Source of the DNA: a virus
Reading direction: 5' to 3' (one strand)
Virus record (IMG/VR): IMGVR_UViG_3300030109_005351
Location: 1 to 20,655 of that record
DNA: 20,655 bases
Position numbers and translations under genes: made by a program. How positions within the stretch are numbered: the first letter of the stretch is position 1; the number at the start of each line of letters is the position of its first letter. The notes beneath the pieces are model-generated. The model had not been told where the DNA came from and made no database searches. It saw only the letters and a list, made by a program, of their open reading frames with translations. Below are positions 13,034-19,218 of the stretch, piece by piece.

Positions 13034-14093
13034 CATTTGACTCCAGCGGTACGCGATAAAGGGTGTGTTGGGGAAGCTGATCGCAGATGATTGATGCGTA
13101 ATCATCACCAGAGTCATCTGAATCAGTAGCAATATAAATCTTGAGGTTCTTGGGAATGTTCATCTTACCAAGGGCTTTGTAGCTGCCAGAGGTTCCGGCA
13201 ACAATAGCAAGCTTTAGGTCTTCTCTGTGTGCTTGCTCACATGCCCTCATAAAGTCGGTGATCCCCTCGCAGATCAAAAATCCCTGTATTGAATCGTTCA
13301 AGTGTTGGCGCATGATCTGTTGGGCATACGTGTTTGCCATCAATAAGCCGCCAGCCTCGTACCCTGTTGGCCACCGTGTTTTTGAACCTGAAGGTTGACG
13401 ACCCTTCGCATACGATACGCTGCGGCAATGGATGCTGGCAAATGTACCATCGGGCTCAAAGCACGGTGCTGCTACCCGATAGATTCCTCCCCACTGGTGT
13501 GGAAACCACTCGGGATATTTATATTCATTCGGTAGCGGTAAAACGCGAACGCAAGATGTGCTGTCCAAAACCTTCGGTGAAAATCTTCTATTGATCATCC
13601 ACTTACTTAGTTGCTCTGCAAAGCTTGCTGGCTGCTCAAGCGCTGCCTCTACTGTTGTTGTTTTGCTCCATAGGTCGATCAACTCTTGTTCTGGTGGTCG
13701 AACATACCCTTTGGTTGGGGGTGGTGTAACAACTGGTCTTTTGCTTGGGTCTGGTTGGACGTGTGCGGGAACGCCAGATGGAGTGCAGTAGCCTTGCTCT
13801 GCGAACCAGTCACGAACGACAGATCGCTGATTTTTGTCCAAGTTTCTTAATGGCTGTTGAAAAAAGTGTTGAGATACAAAATCTACAACGTCACCCTTGG
13901 CCCCACACTTGTAGCAGGTCCACGCCATTTCGCTGCGACCAAAGCCAACAGGACCACGCTTTTTATCGTTCGAGCCCCTCTCAAGCATTCCACACGACGG
14001 GCACGGGAAGATCGACTGACCGTTTCCTCGGCTATATTCAAGGTCTGCTGCAACTATAGTAATGCGTGCGTTCTTCGCGCTTTGTATCCACAT
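13026..14093 (-). CDS. DNA primase, zinc-finger plus TOPRIM
   Basis: 355 residues. The N-terminus has a CHC2/phage-type zinc-binding site: CPSC (31-34) and CYKCG (60-64). The middle (about 130-250) is the expected linker/RNA polymerase-like region (WFPHQWGGIYRVAAPCF, SIHCRSVSY). The C-terminal TOPRIM domain has FLICEGITDFMRA (272-284, Glu276) and YIATDSDDSGDDYA (320-333, Asp324/326/327), which bind metal. It makes RNA primers for replication. The SD GTCAGGAG is good but is predicted to be paired within an upstream stem (14099-14155). The gene overlaps the VirE-like gene, so primase and ATPase are probably made together. Confidence 0.9.
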   Translation of the reverse strand: MWIQSAKNARITIVAADLEYSRGNGQSIFPCPSCGMLERGSNDKKRGPVGFGRSEMAWTCYKCGAKGDVVDFVSQHFFQQPLRNLDKNQRSVVRDWFAEQGYCTPSGVPAHVQPDPSKRPVVTPPPTKGYVRPPEQELIDLWSKTTTVEAALEQPASFAEQLSKWMINRRFSPKVLDSTSCVRVLPLPNEYKYPEWFPHQWGGIYRVAAPCFEPDGTFASIHCRSVSYAKGRQPSGSKTRWPTGYEAGGLLMANTYAQQIMRQHLNDSIQGFLICEGITDFMRACEQAHREDLKLAIVAGTSGSYKALGKMNIPKNLKIYIATDSDDSGDDYASIICDQLPQHTLYRVPLESNDG

Positions 14094-14184
14094 GGTAACT
14101 CCTGACGGGGAGCCCGAAAGAGCACCACCGGCTACCCGGTGGGCTCAGTCAGGAGCCCCACTTTTGGGGGGATCAATCCCCAAA
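14094..14184 (-). promoter_or_regulatory. Nested RNA hairpins covering the primase ribosome-binding site
   Basis: On the - strand, CTCCTGAC (complement of 14148-14155) can pair with GTCAGGAG (complement of 14099-14106), which contains the primase SD. Within it, GAGC/GCTC (14110-14113 with 14143-14146) and a perfect 7-bp stem (14125-14131 with 14136-14142) with a four-base loop are nested. A second hairpin lies upstream: GGGGAT 14168-14173 with ATCCCC 14176-14181. The fold would hide the primase SD. It could be a translational switch, an attenuator or part of a terminator; there is no U-tract after it. Confidence 0.5.
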
Positions 14185-14216
14185 GGGCACTATTCTGTAG
14201 TCGGTCGTATGACTTT

Positions 14217-14555
14217 CTACAAACTGTTTTTAGGGGGCACGACCATGCCGTCGATTCGTTCTTGGTTCTGGCCCAAGATGCTGTAGTGCATTTTTAGGTC
14301 AGGTGTAATCGTCAACACAACCTTCATTCCAGTGAGCCGGTACACCCTGTGCATCCATGAAACAACGGTATCCAGTGTTGGCGCCTTTGCTTCACGGTTC
14401 AAGATGCTGCGTAGCCGAGAACGGCTTGTGCCGTAGATGTACGCCATCTTTGAGTGCTTACCTTTTTGGAGTCCGCCCATTGCTTGGGTCATCTGGAACA
14501 CGAGTTGAAATGTGTCGATGCGTTCGTAATCTTCGATTTGGTCTGTTTTTTCCAT
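14217..14555 (-). CDS. HTH-domain protein without a visible SD
   Basis: 112 residues from ATG 14555. Residues about 33-68 (KHSKMAYIYGTSRSRLRSILN, then APTLDTVVSWMHRV) match a lambda-repressor-like HTH of the XRE/Cro type: a GTSRSRL recognition helix followed by a PTLDT turn. The remainder (TGMKVVLTITPD, MHYSILGQ) may be for dimerisation. The ATG lies one base after the T-run of the hairpin at 14566-14596 and has no SD, so translation probably needs read-through, processing or a leaderless start. A GTG at 14573 (in the stem) is an alternative start with no better SD. It lies upstream of the primase gene and may regulate the replication operon. Confidence 0.65.
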   Translation of the reverse strand: MEKTDQIEDYERIDTFQLVFQMTQAMGGLQKGKHSKMAYIYGTSRSRLRSILNREAKAPTLDTVVSWMHRVYRLTGMKVVLTITPDLKMHYSILGQNQERIDGMVVPPKNSL

Positions 14556-14596
14556 AATAAAAAGTGGGGTCACCGCCCCGCTGAAACGGTGACCCC
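14556..14596 (-). terminator. Intrinsic terminator/attenuator between 14603 and 14555 genes
   Basis: A perfect 10-bp stem, GGGGTCACCG (14566-14575) with CGGTGACCCC (14587-14596), has an 11-base loop and is followed on the - strand by ACTTTTTATT. It begins six bases after the stop of the 14603-15097 gene. The T-run reaches to the base before the next ATG, so it separates the first three-to-four genes of the operon from the HTH and replication genes. Read-through or antitermination would be needed for the latter, unless they have their own promoter, which I do not see. Confidence 0.8.
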
Positions 14597-14602
14597 GGCG
14601 AC

Positions 14603-15097
14603 TTACTTCGCCACTTCTTCCCCTTCCCCAAGGGTCAAAGTGTCTTGGTCAGCCACCAACATTGGCTCGCGAACCGCCTCGACCATTGCCACCTCGAAGG
14701 TGATGTTTCCATCACGGGTCTTCTTTGGCAGCTTGTCAAAGACCTCTCGGTCCAGCATGGCCAGGGCATCCCCAACTCCCATTTCATCAAGAAGCTCAGT
14801 CTTCTTGTCGGAGTTGGTTTCGAGTGCAAATGTGACCGCCTCAAGCAGCACCTTTGCAGTTTGCTCACGGGTGAACCCAGAGCGCTTGGCAAAGAGAGCC
14901 AGGGCTACTTTCCACGGGATGGTGGAGGTAGCTTTGACTGGCTTAGACTCTTGGCCCCGCTTGAGTTTACCAGCGACTTTCACGACGAGGTTCACGTCGA
15001 TTTCAGAGTTATTGTTGATGTCTCGTTTTGCAATCGAGACTGCTTTCGTGTTGAACGCCTTTGTAAGGGCGATTATTTCTTGTGATGTGAATCCCAC
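14603..15097 (-). CDS. Conserved-looking phage protein, unknown function
   Basis: 164 residues from a GTG start with the ACAGGAGA-type SD (ACAGGAGAGTGCT before GTG). It begins with a helix (GFTSQEIIALTKAFN), then a strand region with VNLVVKVAGKLKRGQES (about 35-51), a TSTIPWKVALALFAKRSGFT helix (57-76), EQTAKVLLEAVTFALE (78-93), and an acidic C-terminal tail ending EGEEVAK. This shape (a beta strand carrying VKVAGKL followed by a helix of the ALALFAKRSG type) is one I associate with small conserved proteins in phage replication regions, but I cannot name it. Single-strand binding or replication-accessory work is possible. The following terminator suggests it is expressed at a higher level than the genes beyond. 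Confidence 0.65.
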   Translation of the reverse strand: MGFTSQEIIALTKAFNTKAVSIAKRDINNNSEIDVNLVVKVAGKLKRGQESKPVKATSTIPWKVALALFAKRSGFTREQTAKVLLEAVTFALETNSDKKTELLDEMGVGDALAMLDREVFDKLPKKTRDGNITFEVAMVEAVREPMLVADQDTLTLGEGEEVAK

Positions 15098-15120
15098 AGC
15101 ACTCTCCTGTTTGTTGATGG

Positions 15121-15624
15121 TTAGGTCCCTGTAGTAGGGAACCAGCGCATTTTTCGTTCTCCTTTGTACGTCACACGTACTTTTTGAAGCCCTTGCTCTT
15201 TTAGGGCTTTTGATACTTTCATTTCGGTGAGTCGTTTTTGCTCTTGCCAGCCATCAGGATCAACGTACTCGGCAACCACATCGGTGGTGATATCGTACCT
15301 TCGAATAGATGGTGGGTTGAGTTTTAGAAACTCTGTCACTTTGCCGCGAAAGTCGTCGGCCAAGCTTGTGCCGTAGATTACGTCGGGCTCGATGAGTTTA
15401 GACGCTGCCATGATGCCAGATCTTAGTTCTTCCTTCGAGCACACCACCTTCCACTTGCGAGCCAAATAGACCGATACTTGTGAGAAGTCAGGCTCAGTCA
15501 TTTTTCTGCCTTTGTAGTACAGGACCCCGTCACGAGTGCAGCGAAAGTTTTCGCTCAATTCTTCGTCACCCTTGACTGCCAAGTAAACCTTGTACGACCC
15601 TTCTGCTTCTTCAATGCTTGACAT
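15121..15624 (-). CDS. Unknown protein with possible winged-helix C-terminus
   Basis: 167 residues with a strong SD (GGAGGAAGTCA before ATG). The N-terminal half (SYKVYLAVKGDEELSENFRC, GVLYYKGRKMTEPDFS) looks beta-rich. The C-terminal part (TTDVVAEYVDPDGWQEQKRL, KVSKALKEQGLQKVRVTYKG, RKMRWFPTTG) resembles the winged-helix tail found on VirE-like and P4-type primase proteins, where it binds DNA. This may be a detached DNA-binding domain acting with the VirE-like ATPase downstream; that is inference. The start lies inside the end of the previous gene (14-bp overlap). Confidence 0.6.
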   Translation of the reverse strand: MSSIEEAEGSYKVYLAVKGDEELSENFRCTRDGVLYYKGRKMTEPDFSQVSVYLARKWKVVCSKEELRSGIMAASKLIEPDVIYGTSLADDFRGKVTEFLKLNPPSIRRYDITTDVVAEYVDPDGWQEQKRLTEMKVSKALKEQGLQKVRVTYKGERKMRWFPTTGT

Positions 15625-15751
15625 TGACTTCCTCCAGTCGAATTGTGTACCAATGATTGTTAAGTTTGCCGACAGAATCGTTAAAGATCATGGCCCAAAA
15701 AAAATGGTTTGCATCCTTAATGAGCGAAAGCATTTCAGCATATTCGCCCAT
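15611..15751 (-). CDS. Very small unknown protein, 46 residues
   Basis: Not recognised. ATG 15751 follows AAGGGGGAGTA, a strong SD, and overlaps the upstream stop by one base (TAATG). A longer frame to 15793 lies inside the neighbouring gene. The protein has an aromatic centre (HFFWAMIFND, NNHWYTIRLEEVN). Size, SD and overlaps on both sides support a real gene. It has no membrane segment of adequate length. Confidence 0.6.
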   Translation of the reverse strand: MGEYAEMLSLIKDANHFFWAMIFNDSVGKLNNHWYTIRLEEVNVKH

Positions 15752-16032
15752 TACTCCCCCTTTGACTTTGCCAGGTCCGCAAGACTGCCCCAATCAATCT
15801 TTGAGCCCCTGTGCTTACGCTTAAACTTCTTCAGTGGCACGCCTTTCTTTCTTGCGTATGATGCCTTGCCACCGATAAAGCTTCGCTCCTGTGTCGTATC
15901 CTCAAAGCCAAGCTGCTCTAATACATCTTCGTATGACTCCGATTCTTGCCATGCCGATATGAAGGATGGCCATGACCATTCTCTTTTCTGGTTTGCTTTA
16001 CGCTTTCTAAGTTTAGTTACATTGTTAGCCAT
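15751..16032 (-). CDS. Small basic protein, possible DNA-binding
   Basis: 93 residues, SD TACAGGAGAATGTA before ATG. The N- and C-termini are strongly basic (TKLRKRKANQKR; KKGVPLKKFKRKHRG), with a helical middle (WPSFISAWQESESYEDVLEQLGF). The ERSFIGGKASYARKKGVPL part looks like a short HTH, suggesting a DNA-binding or regulatory protein. It is the first gene after the strong promoter at 16057-16085, the place expected for an early regulator. Not assigned to a named family. Confidence 0.6.
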   Translation of the reverse strand: MANNVTKLRKRKANQKREWSWPSFISAWQESESYEDVLEQLGFEDTTQERSFIGGKASYARKKGVPLKKFKRKHRGSKIDWGSLADLAKSKGE

Positions 16033-16056
16033 TACATTCTCCTGTATGGTTTGAGT

Positions 16057-16085
16057 ATATTACTTGGTTCACCTAAGTATGTCAA
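16057..16085 (-). promoter_or_regulatory. Strong sigma70-like leftward promoter with operator-like dyad
   Basis: On the - strand TTGACA (16085-16080) and TAATAT (16062-16057) are separated by exactly 17 bases, the best promoter match found in the window. Transcription would start near 16050, about 20 bases before the start of the 15751-16032 gene. Within the spacer, 16062-16078 reads as a 17-bp imperfect dyad (ACTTGGTTCACCTAAGT, six of eight pairs), a possible repressor site. Confidence 0.75.
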
Positions 16086-16094
16086 GTATGATCT

Positions 16095-16106
16095 TCACTC
16101 ACCTCC
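16095..16106 (-). repeat. Orphan gene-junction element
   Basis: The sequence GGAGGTGAGTGA is present on the - strand exactly as at the junctions of the accessory genes, but is followed by AGATC instead of an ATG. It lies between the stop of the 16111-16581 gene and the promoter. It may mark a lost gene that once stood here. Confidence 0.5.
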
Positions 16107-16110
16107 TTGT

Positions 16111-16581
16111 TTATCTTTCGTCCTCACCGGAACCGTGCCACATCGCGTGGAACACGCGCGCTGATTCCTCGGCTGTGTAGTCTGCGCCTGCCATGCTTTC
16201 CCAAGTCAACGGGTCGTCGTGTATCTCAAAACCTCTGCTGTTTCTGCGAAACCTGCCTGGATCTTCAAAATGCCACACCGTTTCGCACGCCTCCATTTCA
16301 GCGCGTCGATGCAATCGCTTTCGGCTAATCGTCACTGATGGCACGTCAAGAGCCTTGCTGCCATTGGCGTGCCTTGAAAACTGTTTCAGTGCCTTGCCGA
16401 GATCCGGATTGTACTTTGGCTTCACTGTCGGAACAAACAACAGATTCCACGCGTCAATGTCACTGTCACCGTCACCGTCAAGCCAGCGTTCTCTTGGCTC
16501 CCGGCAATCCTTTATCGGTGATACACCCGCGCACCCTGCAGAACGCTGTATCGCAATCAGTAGATCAATCTTGTATGGCAT
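16111..16581 (-). CDS. Unknown accessory protein, 156 residues
   Basis: Not recognised. ATG 16581 has a full SD (AAAGGAGGTGAGTG) and overlaps the upstream stop (TGATG). The protein is Asp- and Arg-rich with DGDGDSDIDAWNLLFVP (36-52) and an acidic, aromatic C-terminus (DPLTWESMAGADYTAEES, ending GEDER). No membrane segment or catalytic motif. It is the last gene of the accessory array. A class II junction sequence follows its stop but has no ATG (16095-16106); the strong promoter for the next gene lies just beyond. Confidence 0.6.
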   Translation of the reverse strand: MPYKIDLLIAIQRSAGCAGVSPIKDCREPRERWLDGDGDSDIDAWNLLFVPTVKPKYNPDLGKALKQFSRHANGSKALDVPSVTISRKRLHRRAEMEACETVWHFEDPGRFRRNSRGFEIHDDPLTWESMAGADYTAEESARVFHAMWHGSGEDER

Positions 16582-16712
16582 CACTCACCTCCTTTAAGAA
16601 TATCAAATGAAGTATTAGAACCCGGCTCCCAGCCGGTTTGGTACTGTTTGGCCTTCACGTTCTCTTTCAAGTTGCAGACGATGCTTTGACCGTATGTATC
16701 TGCTCCAGTCAC
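16581..16712 (-). CDS. Very small unknown protein, 43 residues
   Basis: A frame with good coding appearance (GADTYGQSIVCNLKENVKAK, ending ILKGGE) runs into the GGAGGTGAGTGATG junction. GTG 16712 is the proposed start because it overlaps the upstream stop by four bases (GTGA), giving coupled translation; there is no separate SD. The frame is open further upstream to about position 16780 but without ATG. The final GGE is encoded by the SD of the next gene. Function unknown. Confidence 0.5.
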   Translation of the reverse strand: MTGADTYGQSIVCNLKENVKAKQYQTGWEPGSNTSFDILKGGE

Positions 16713-16951
16713 GTGGTGTACCACTTCACCAATAAGACAGCCTGTTTTGGCAGCCGCCTTATGGTACTTGCTGGGTTGTCAACTCTACTCCGAAAACCAC
16801 TCATCCGTTGGGCAGTATCGCATTGCCAAAACACAACTTTCGCTGTCCACGACTTACACCACTCCCAATGGTCACGTCTCCCTACCCGCCTTCGATAGAC
16901 GGTTTCAGGTGCGGCGGGTAACTCCGCTCCGTGCTGGTCCCAATACTTCAT
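16709..16951 (-). CDS. Small basic unknown protein, 80 residues
   Basis: ATG 16951 lies one base after the stop of an 18-residue frame (TAA-A-ATG), with GGTGAGAG upstream as SD. The protein is basic and Trp-rich (YRRRVGRRDHWEWCKSW, then FRSRVDNPASTIRRLPKQ). It overlaps the start of the next gene by four bases. The other two frames carry stops here or only very short pieces, so this reading is favoured, but a frameshifted older gene cannot be ruled out. Function not recognised. Confidence 0.45.
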   Translation of the reverse strand: MKYWDQHGAELPAAPETVYRRRVGRRDHWEWCKSWTAKVVFWQCDTAQRMSGFRSRVDNPASTIRRLPKQAVLLVKWYTT

Positions 16952-16952
16952 T

Positions 16953-17009
16953 TTATACTCTCACCCACCCGCATGAACATCGGTACTTTACTTCATTTCT
17001 GTGACTCAT
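16953..17009 (-). CDS. 18-residue peptide with CxC motif
   Basis: ATG 17009 has the perfect junction SD GGAGGTGAGTG. The product MSHRNEVKYRCSCGWVRV carries a CSCGW motif like half of a zinc ribbon. It stops at TAA 16953, one base before the next ATG. It may be a leader peptide, a truncated zinc-ribbon gene, or the first piece of a frameshifted gene with the 80-residue frame. Confidence 0.4.
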   Translation of the reverse strand: MSHRNEVKYRCSCGWVRV

Positions 17010-17012
17010 CAC

Positions 17013-17657
17013 TCACCTCCAGTCCACGCATTCGTTCCCAGAGTCCTCGTATGCATTACCATCGCAGTAGCCGTCAGCAAGCGCTTGACGCAGGCGAACC
17101 AACTCATCGATGGTTTCTTCGATTTGCTTTTCGTATTGCTGCCACCCATACTTTTTTCCTCTGAGAATCCTGTGGCCACCCTTCTGGTTCTCCACCTCGT
17201 CCCCTGGGTCTATGATGACAACAACCCTGCCTCCTTCGTCTCCGATGTTTTGACGATGCCTGACGTAAGTGACTCCGTTCCGATAGCACTCATCAAGGTG
17301 CTTGATTTTGTTCTGCACCATTCCCAGAACCCAGCGAGCCATTGATATGTGGCCGTTGATGCTCATCTTGTTCTTGCTGTTGGGGGGGTGGAGATCCTTT
17401 CTCGATGAGTCAATCATGGTCAAGTAGAACCAAGACATGGAGTGCTTGCACTCAACCAAGCCCGTTGTCCTCGATGCATCCTTGTCGGACCACCTTCTCT
17501 TGTCCCAGTGGGTCGTCTTTAGAATCTTGTTGTTAGTCTCATCACAGACTAGCTGGATTACCGCAGGCCGCTTAAAGACCGTTGTGAACCGGTTATCCAG
17601 TGTGATGTACTCGGCTGTATCTACGAACTCTCCGCGAAGGTTTGGTTGTCTATCCAT
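17013..17657 (-). CDS. Unknown accessory protein, 214 residues
   Basis: Not recognised. ATG 17657 follows GGATGGTGAGTG, a variant of the junction element that also encodes the upstream stop. The protein begins with a basic/polar region (FTTVFKRPAVIQLVCDET), has a Trp/Lys-rich part (THWDKRRWSDKDASR), then GHISMARWVLGMVQNKIKHLD (105-125), a VVVIIDPGDE strand (about 148-157), and a long charged C-terminal helix (QYEKQIEETIDELVRLRQAL). No nuclease or ATPase motif recognised. It is the largest gene, jointly with 17870-18514, in the array. Confidence 0.6.
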   Translation of the reverse strand: MDRQPNLRGEFVDTAEYITLDNRFTTVFKRPAVIQLVCDETNNKILKTTHWDKRRWSDKDASRTTGLVECKHSMSWFYLTMIDSSRKDLHPPNSKNKMSINGHISMARWVLGMVQNKIKHLDECYRNGVTYVRHRQNIGDEGGRVVVIIDPGDEVENQKGGHRILRGKKYGWQQYEKQIEETIDELVRLRQALADGYCDGNAYEDSGNECVDWR

Positions 17658-17660
17658 CAC

Positions 17661-17870
17661 TCACCATCCTTTCTTGTCAATCGTCTTACCGCGATACGTC
17701 AATCGGAATGAGTACAGCCCCCTTGCGTTTCTTATCGCTTCGGCTCCACTTTCAAAATCATCGTACTTCGCAACAGTACGCCACTTGCTGTAAGTGTGTT
17801 GCTTGCCGCCCATTGGGCGCCTTACCATTCCGGTGTAGTCTCTCCTTTGCAATAGATACTTCGCAGCCAT
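17661..17870 (-). CDS. Small basic unknown protein, 69 residues
   Basis: ATG 17870 has the SD GGAGAGGTGAGTG and overlaps the upstream stop (TGATG). The protein is basic and beta-like (YLLQRRDYTGMVRRPMGG, then LYSFRLTYRGKTIDKKGW) with a central acidic helix (DDFESGAEAIRNA). It ends KKGW because the TGGTGA of the next junction supplies its last codon and stop. Function unknown; the size and fold could suit an inhibitor or DNA mimic/binder, which is speculation. Confidence 0.6.
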   Translation of the reverse strand: MAAKYLLQRRDYTGMVRRPMGGKQHTYSKWRTVAKYDDFESGAEAIRNARGLYSFRLTYRGKTIDKKGW

Positions 17871-18514
17871 CACTCACCTCTCCTTGCTGTTGGGTGCTTC
17901 ACTTCATGCCATTGAGCAAGCTGCTTGATAAACTGAATACCAATATCGAATCGTTCAAGTTGCAGTTTATTTGCCCAGCCGATCCAACTTGTTTCAGGTG
18001 AATCAGCGCGATCCTCAAAGATCAACTCAAAGGCAACCAAGAGCCACCAAAGACCATTGGCACGCCTTCTTGTTAGTCTTGGCTTGTGGGTCTTTGCTCG
18101 CGAGTACATTACCGATTCATTTATGAATGGATAGGTAAAGCGCGTAGACGTGCTTTGTGGTACTCCGCAACCTTGAATGTATTCAAAGTCTGATTCGCAT
18201 ACTGTGGTTGCGATTCTGTATTCAGCGTGAATGTGGTTGCGAACGTAGAACCAGTCCATCAGATTTGAAAGATACTTCATTCCTTGCCTCATGTCGTCTT
18301 TGATTGAAGCATCAACTTCGTACAGCGGGTCAAGATAATAAGTCGCCCCGCACTCTCTCTCCCACAACCATTTGAGCCAAAACAAAGAATCAATCGATCG
18401 AATGGTCAACTCAGGTTTGCCAAAGCAGTATCGGACGGATTTGTTTGCATCTATGTGCAGCTTCCATCGTTTATGTCGATCAATCAAAGACTCTTTCTTC
18501 AGTGCCTTATTCAT
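17870..18514 (-). CDS. Unknown accessory protein, 214 residues
   Basis: Not recognised. ATG 18514 has the SD GGGAGGTGAGTG and overlaps the upstream stop. The sequence is rich in aromatic residues (SLFWLKWLWERECGATYY, LMDWFYVRNHIHAEYR, GLWWLLVAFELIFED). The two most hydrophobic stretches, about residues 44-51 and 154-165, are short and flanked by charges, so it is more likely a globular helical protein than a membrane protein. It ends RRGE, encoded by the next junction. No catalytic motif seen. Confidence 0.6.
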   Translation of the reverse strand: MNKALKKESLIDRHKRWKLHIDANKSVRYCFGKPELTIRSIDSLFWLKWLWERECGATYYLDPLYEVDASIKDDMRQGMKYLSNLMDWFYVRNHIHAEYRIATTVCESDFEYIQGCGVPQSTSTRFTYPFINESVMYSRAKTHKPRLTRRRANGLWWLLVAFELIFEDRADSPETSWIGWANKLQLERFDIGIQFIKQLAQWHEVKHPTARRGE

Positions 18515-18813
18515 CACTCACCTCCCTCATCAGTGGCGGCTGCGTTTTCTTTCAGCCAAGCAGACAGCCAAGCAGACCTGTCTTTCATCTGCTGCTTGTG
18601 AATCTCGCGAGGCTCCTGGAAGTCTCTTTTGATTACTGCGATCACATGCTCGATTGTTTGCTCTCCAATGAACGCCTTTCGCTTGTCGCAGTCGGTTTCT
18701 TCCATGCGGTCAAGTCCGTAGGCAAGAAGCTGTTCAATGGCTCCAACGTCAACCAATGTTTTGATTGGGTTTGGGAAGCAGTTTGTAAGTGTGTTGAGTG
18801 TATCTTTGCTCAT
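18514..18813 (-). CDS. Small acidic helical unknown protein, 99 residues
   Basis: ATG 18813 follows ACACAGGAGAACAAAA; this leader and the first codons are identical to those of the recT gene over 24 bp. The protein is mostly helical (TKNLVDVG-like start region, IEQLLAYGLDRMEET, GEQTIEHVIAVIKRDF, WLSAWLKENAA) and acidic, ending TDEGGE, where GGE is encoded by the next junction element. Function unknown. It opens a run of genes joined by GGAGGTGAGTGATG. Confidence 0.6.
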   Translation of the reverse strand: MSKDTLNTLTNCFPNPIKTLVDVGAIEQLLAYGLDRMEETDCDKRKAFIGEQTIEHVIAVIKRDFQEPREIHKQQMKDRSAWLSAWLKENAAATDEGGE

Positions 18814-18829
18814 TTTTGTTCTCCTGTGT
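18806..18829 (-). repeat. 24-bp junction repeat, copy B (18813 gene start)
   Basis: Perfect copy of 8880-8903, about 10 kb away, upstream of an unrelated gene. A third copy at 19623-19642 differs by one base in the SD-start core. Shared start regions of unrelated genes suggest a mobile or recombinogenic start-associated sequence. Confidence 0.85.
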
Positions 18830-18851
18830 TCGTCAAGTATGCCATAAAAAA

Positions 18852-19151
18852 CTAAATGTCACGGTCAAATTCTGTCCGCAACTGCTCTTGATAAAGGTCG
18901 AGCAACGTGTCAACCTCCCAATCTTCTAACTCCACAGGAACACGAGCGCCCCTGTCTTGTCGGTGTGCTGACAGAACCTCAATGTGGGGGCCGAGCCCCA
19001 CGCTGGGCTCCGCAGGAAGGAACCGACCAAACACCTCGATGATGTGTTCAATGACAACCTCACCTGTGTCTTCGTCTTCAACCTCTCGAACCAACTCAAC
19101 TGAAATGTTGCGCGGGCTCACCGGTAATCTAAACTGCTCTGCTTTGTTCAT
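18852..19151 (-). CDS. Small acidic unknown protein, 99 residues
   Basis: ATG 19151 is chosen over a TTG at 19199 because it has GGAG at good spacing (CTGGAGCAGAAG). The protein shows a beta-rich middle (SVELVREVEDEDTGEVVIEHIIEVFG) and an acidic helical C-terminus (LEDWEVDTLLDLYQEQLRTEFD). The many acidic residues could mimic DNA or bind a basic protein; this is only a possibility. It is separated by 38 bases from the next gene and by about 70 from the previous one. Confidence 0.55.
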   Translation of the reverse strand: MNKAEQFRLPVSPRNISVELVREVEDEDTGEVVIEHIIEVFGRFLPAEPSVGLGPHIEVLSAHRQDRGARVPVELEDWEVDTLLDLYQEQLRTEFDRDI

Positions 19152-19218
19152 CTTCTGCTCCAGTGTGTTGAGGTAGGGTAGGTATGACTTTACCGGCAAG
19201 TAAAGCCATAGTCAACCG

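Noticed and set aside
13034-13132. N-terminal extension of the VirE-like gene
   Set aside because: It lies within the primase TOPRIM end, has no SD, and GGAG precedes the internal ATG pair.
14454-15134. 226-residue + strand frame opposite the 14603-15097 gene
   Set aside because: It runs through the terminator hairpin and opposite a gene with a good SD; its composition is Ser/Leu/Arg-rich like other antisense shadows.
18814-18851. Promoter upstream of the 18514-18813 gene
   Set aside because: TTGACG is present, but 17 bases later the sequence is the start codon itself, so there is no room for a -10 box.
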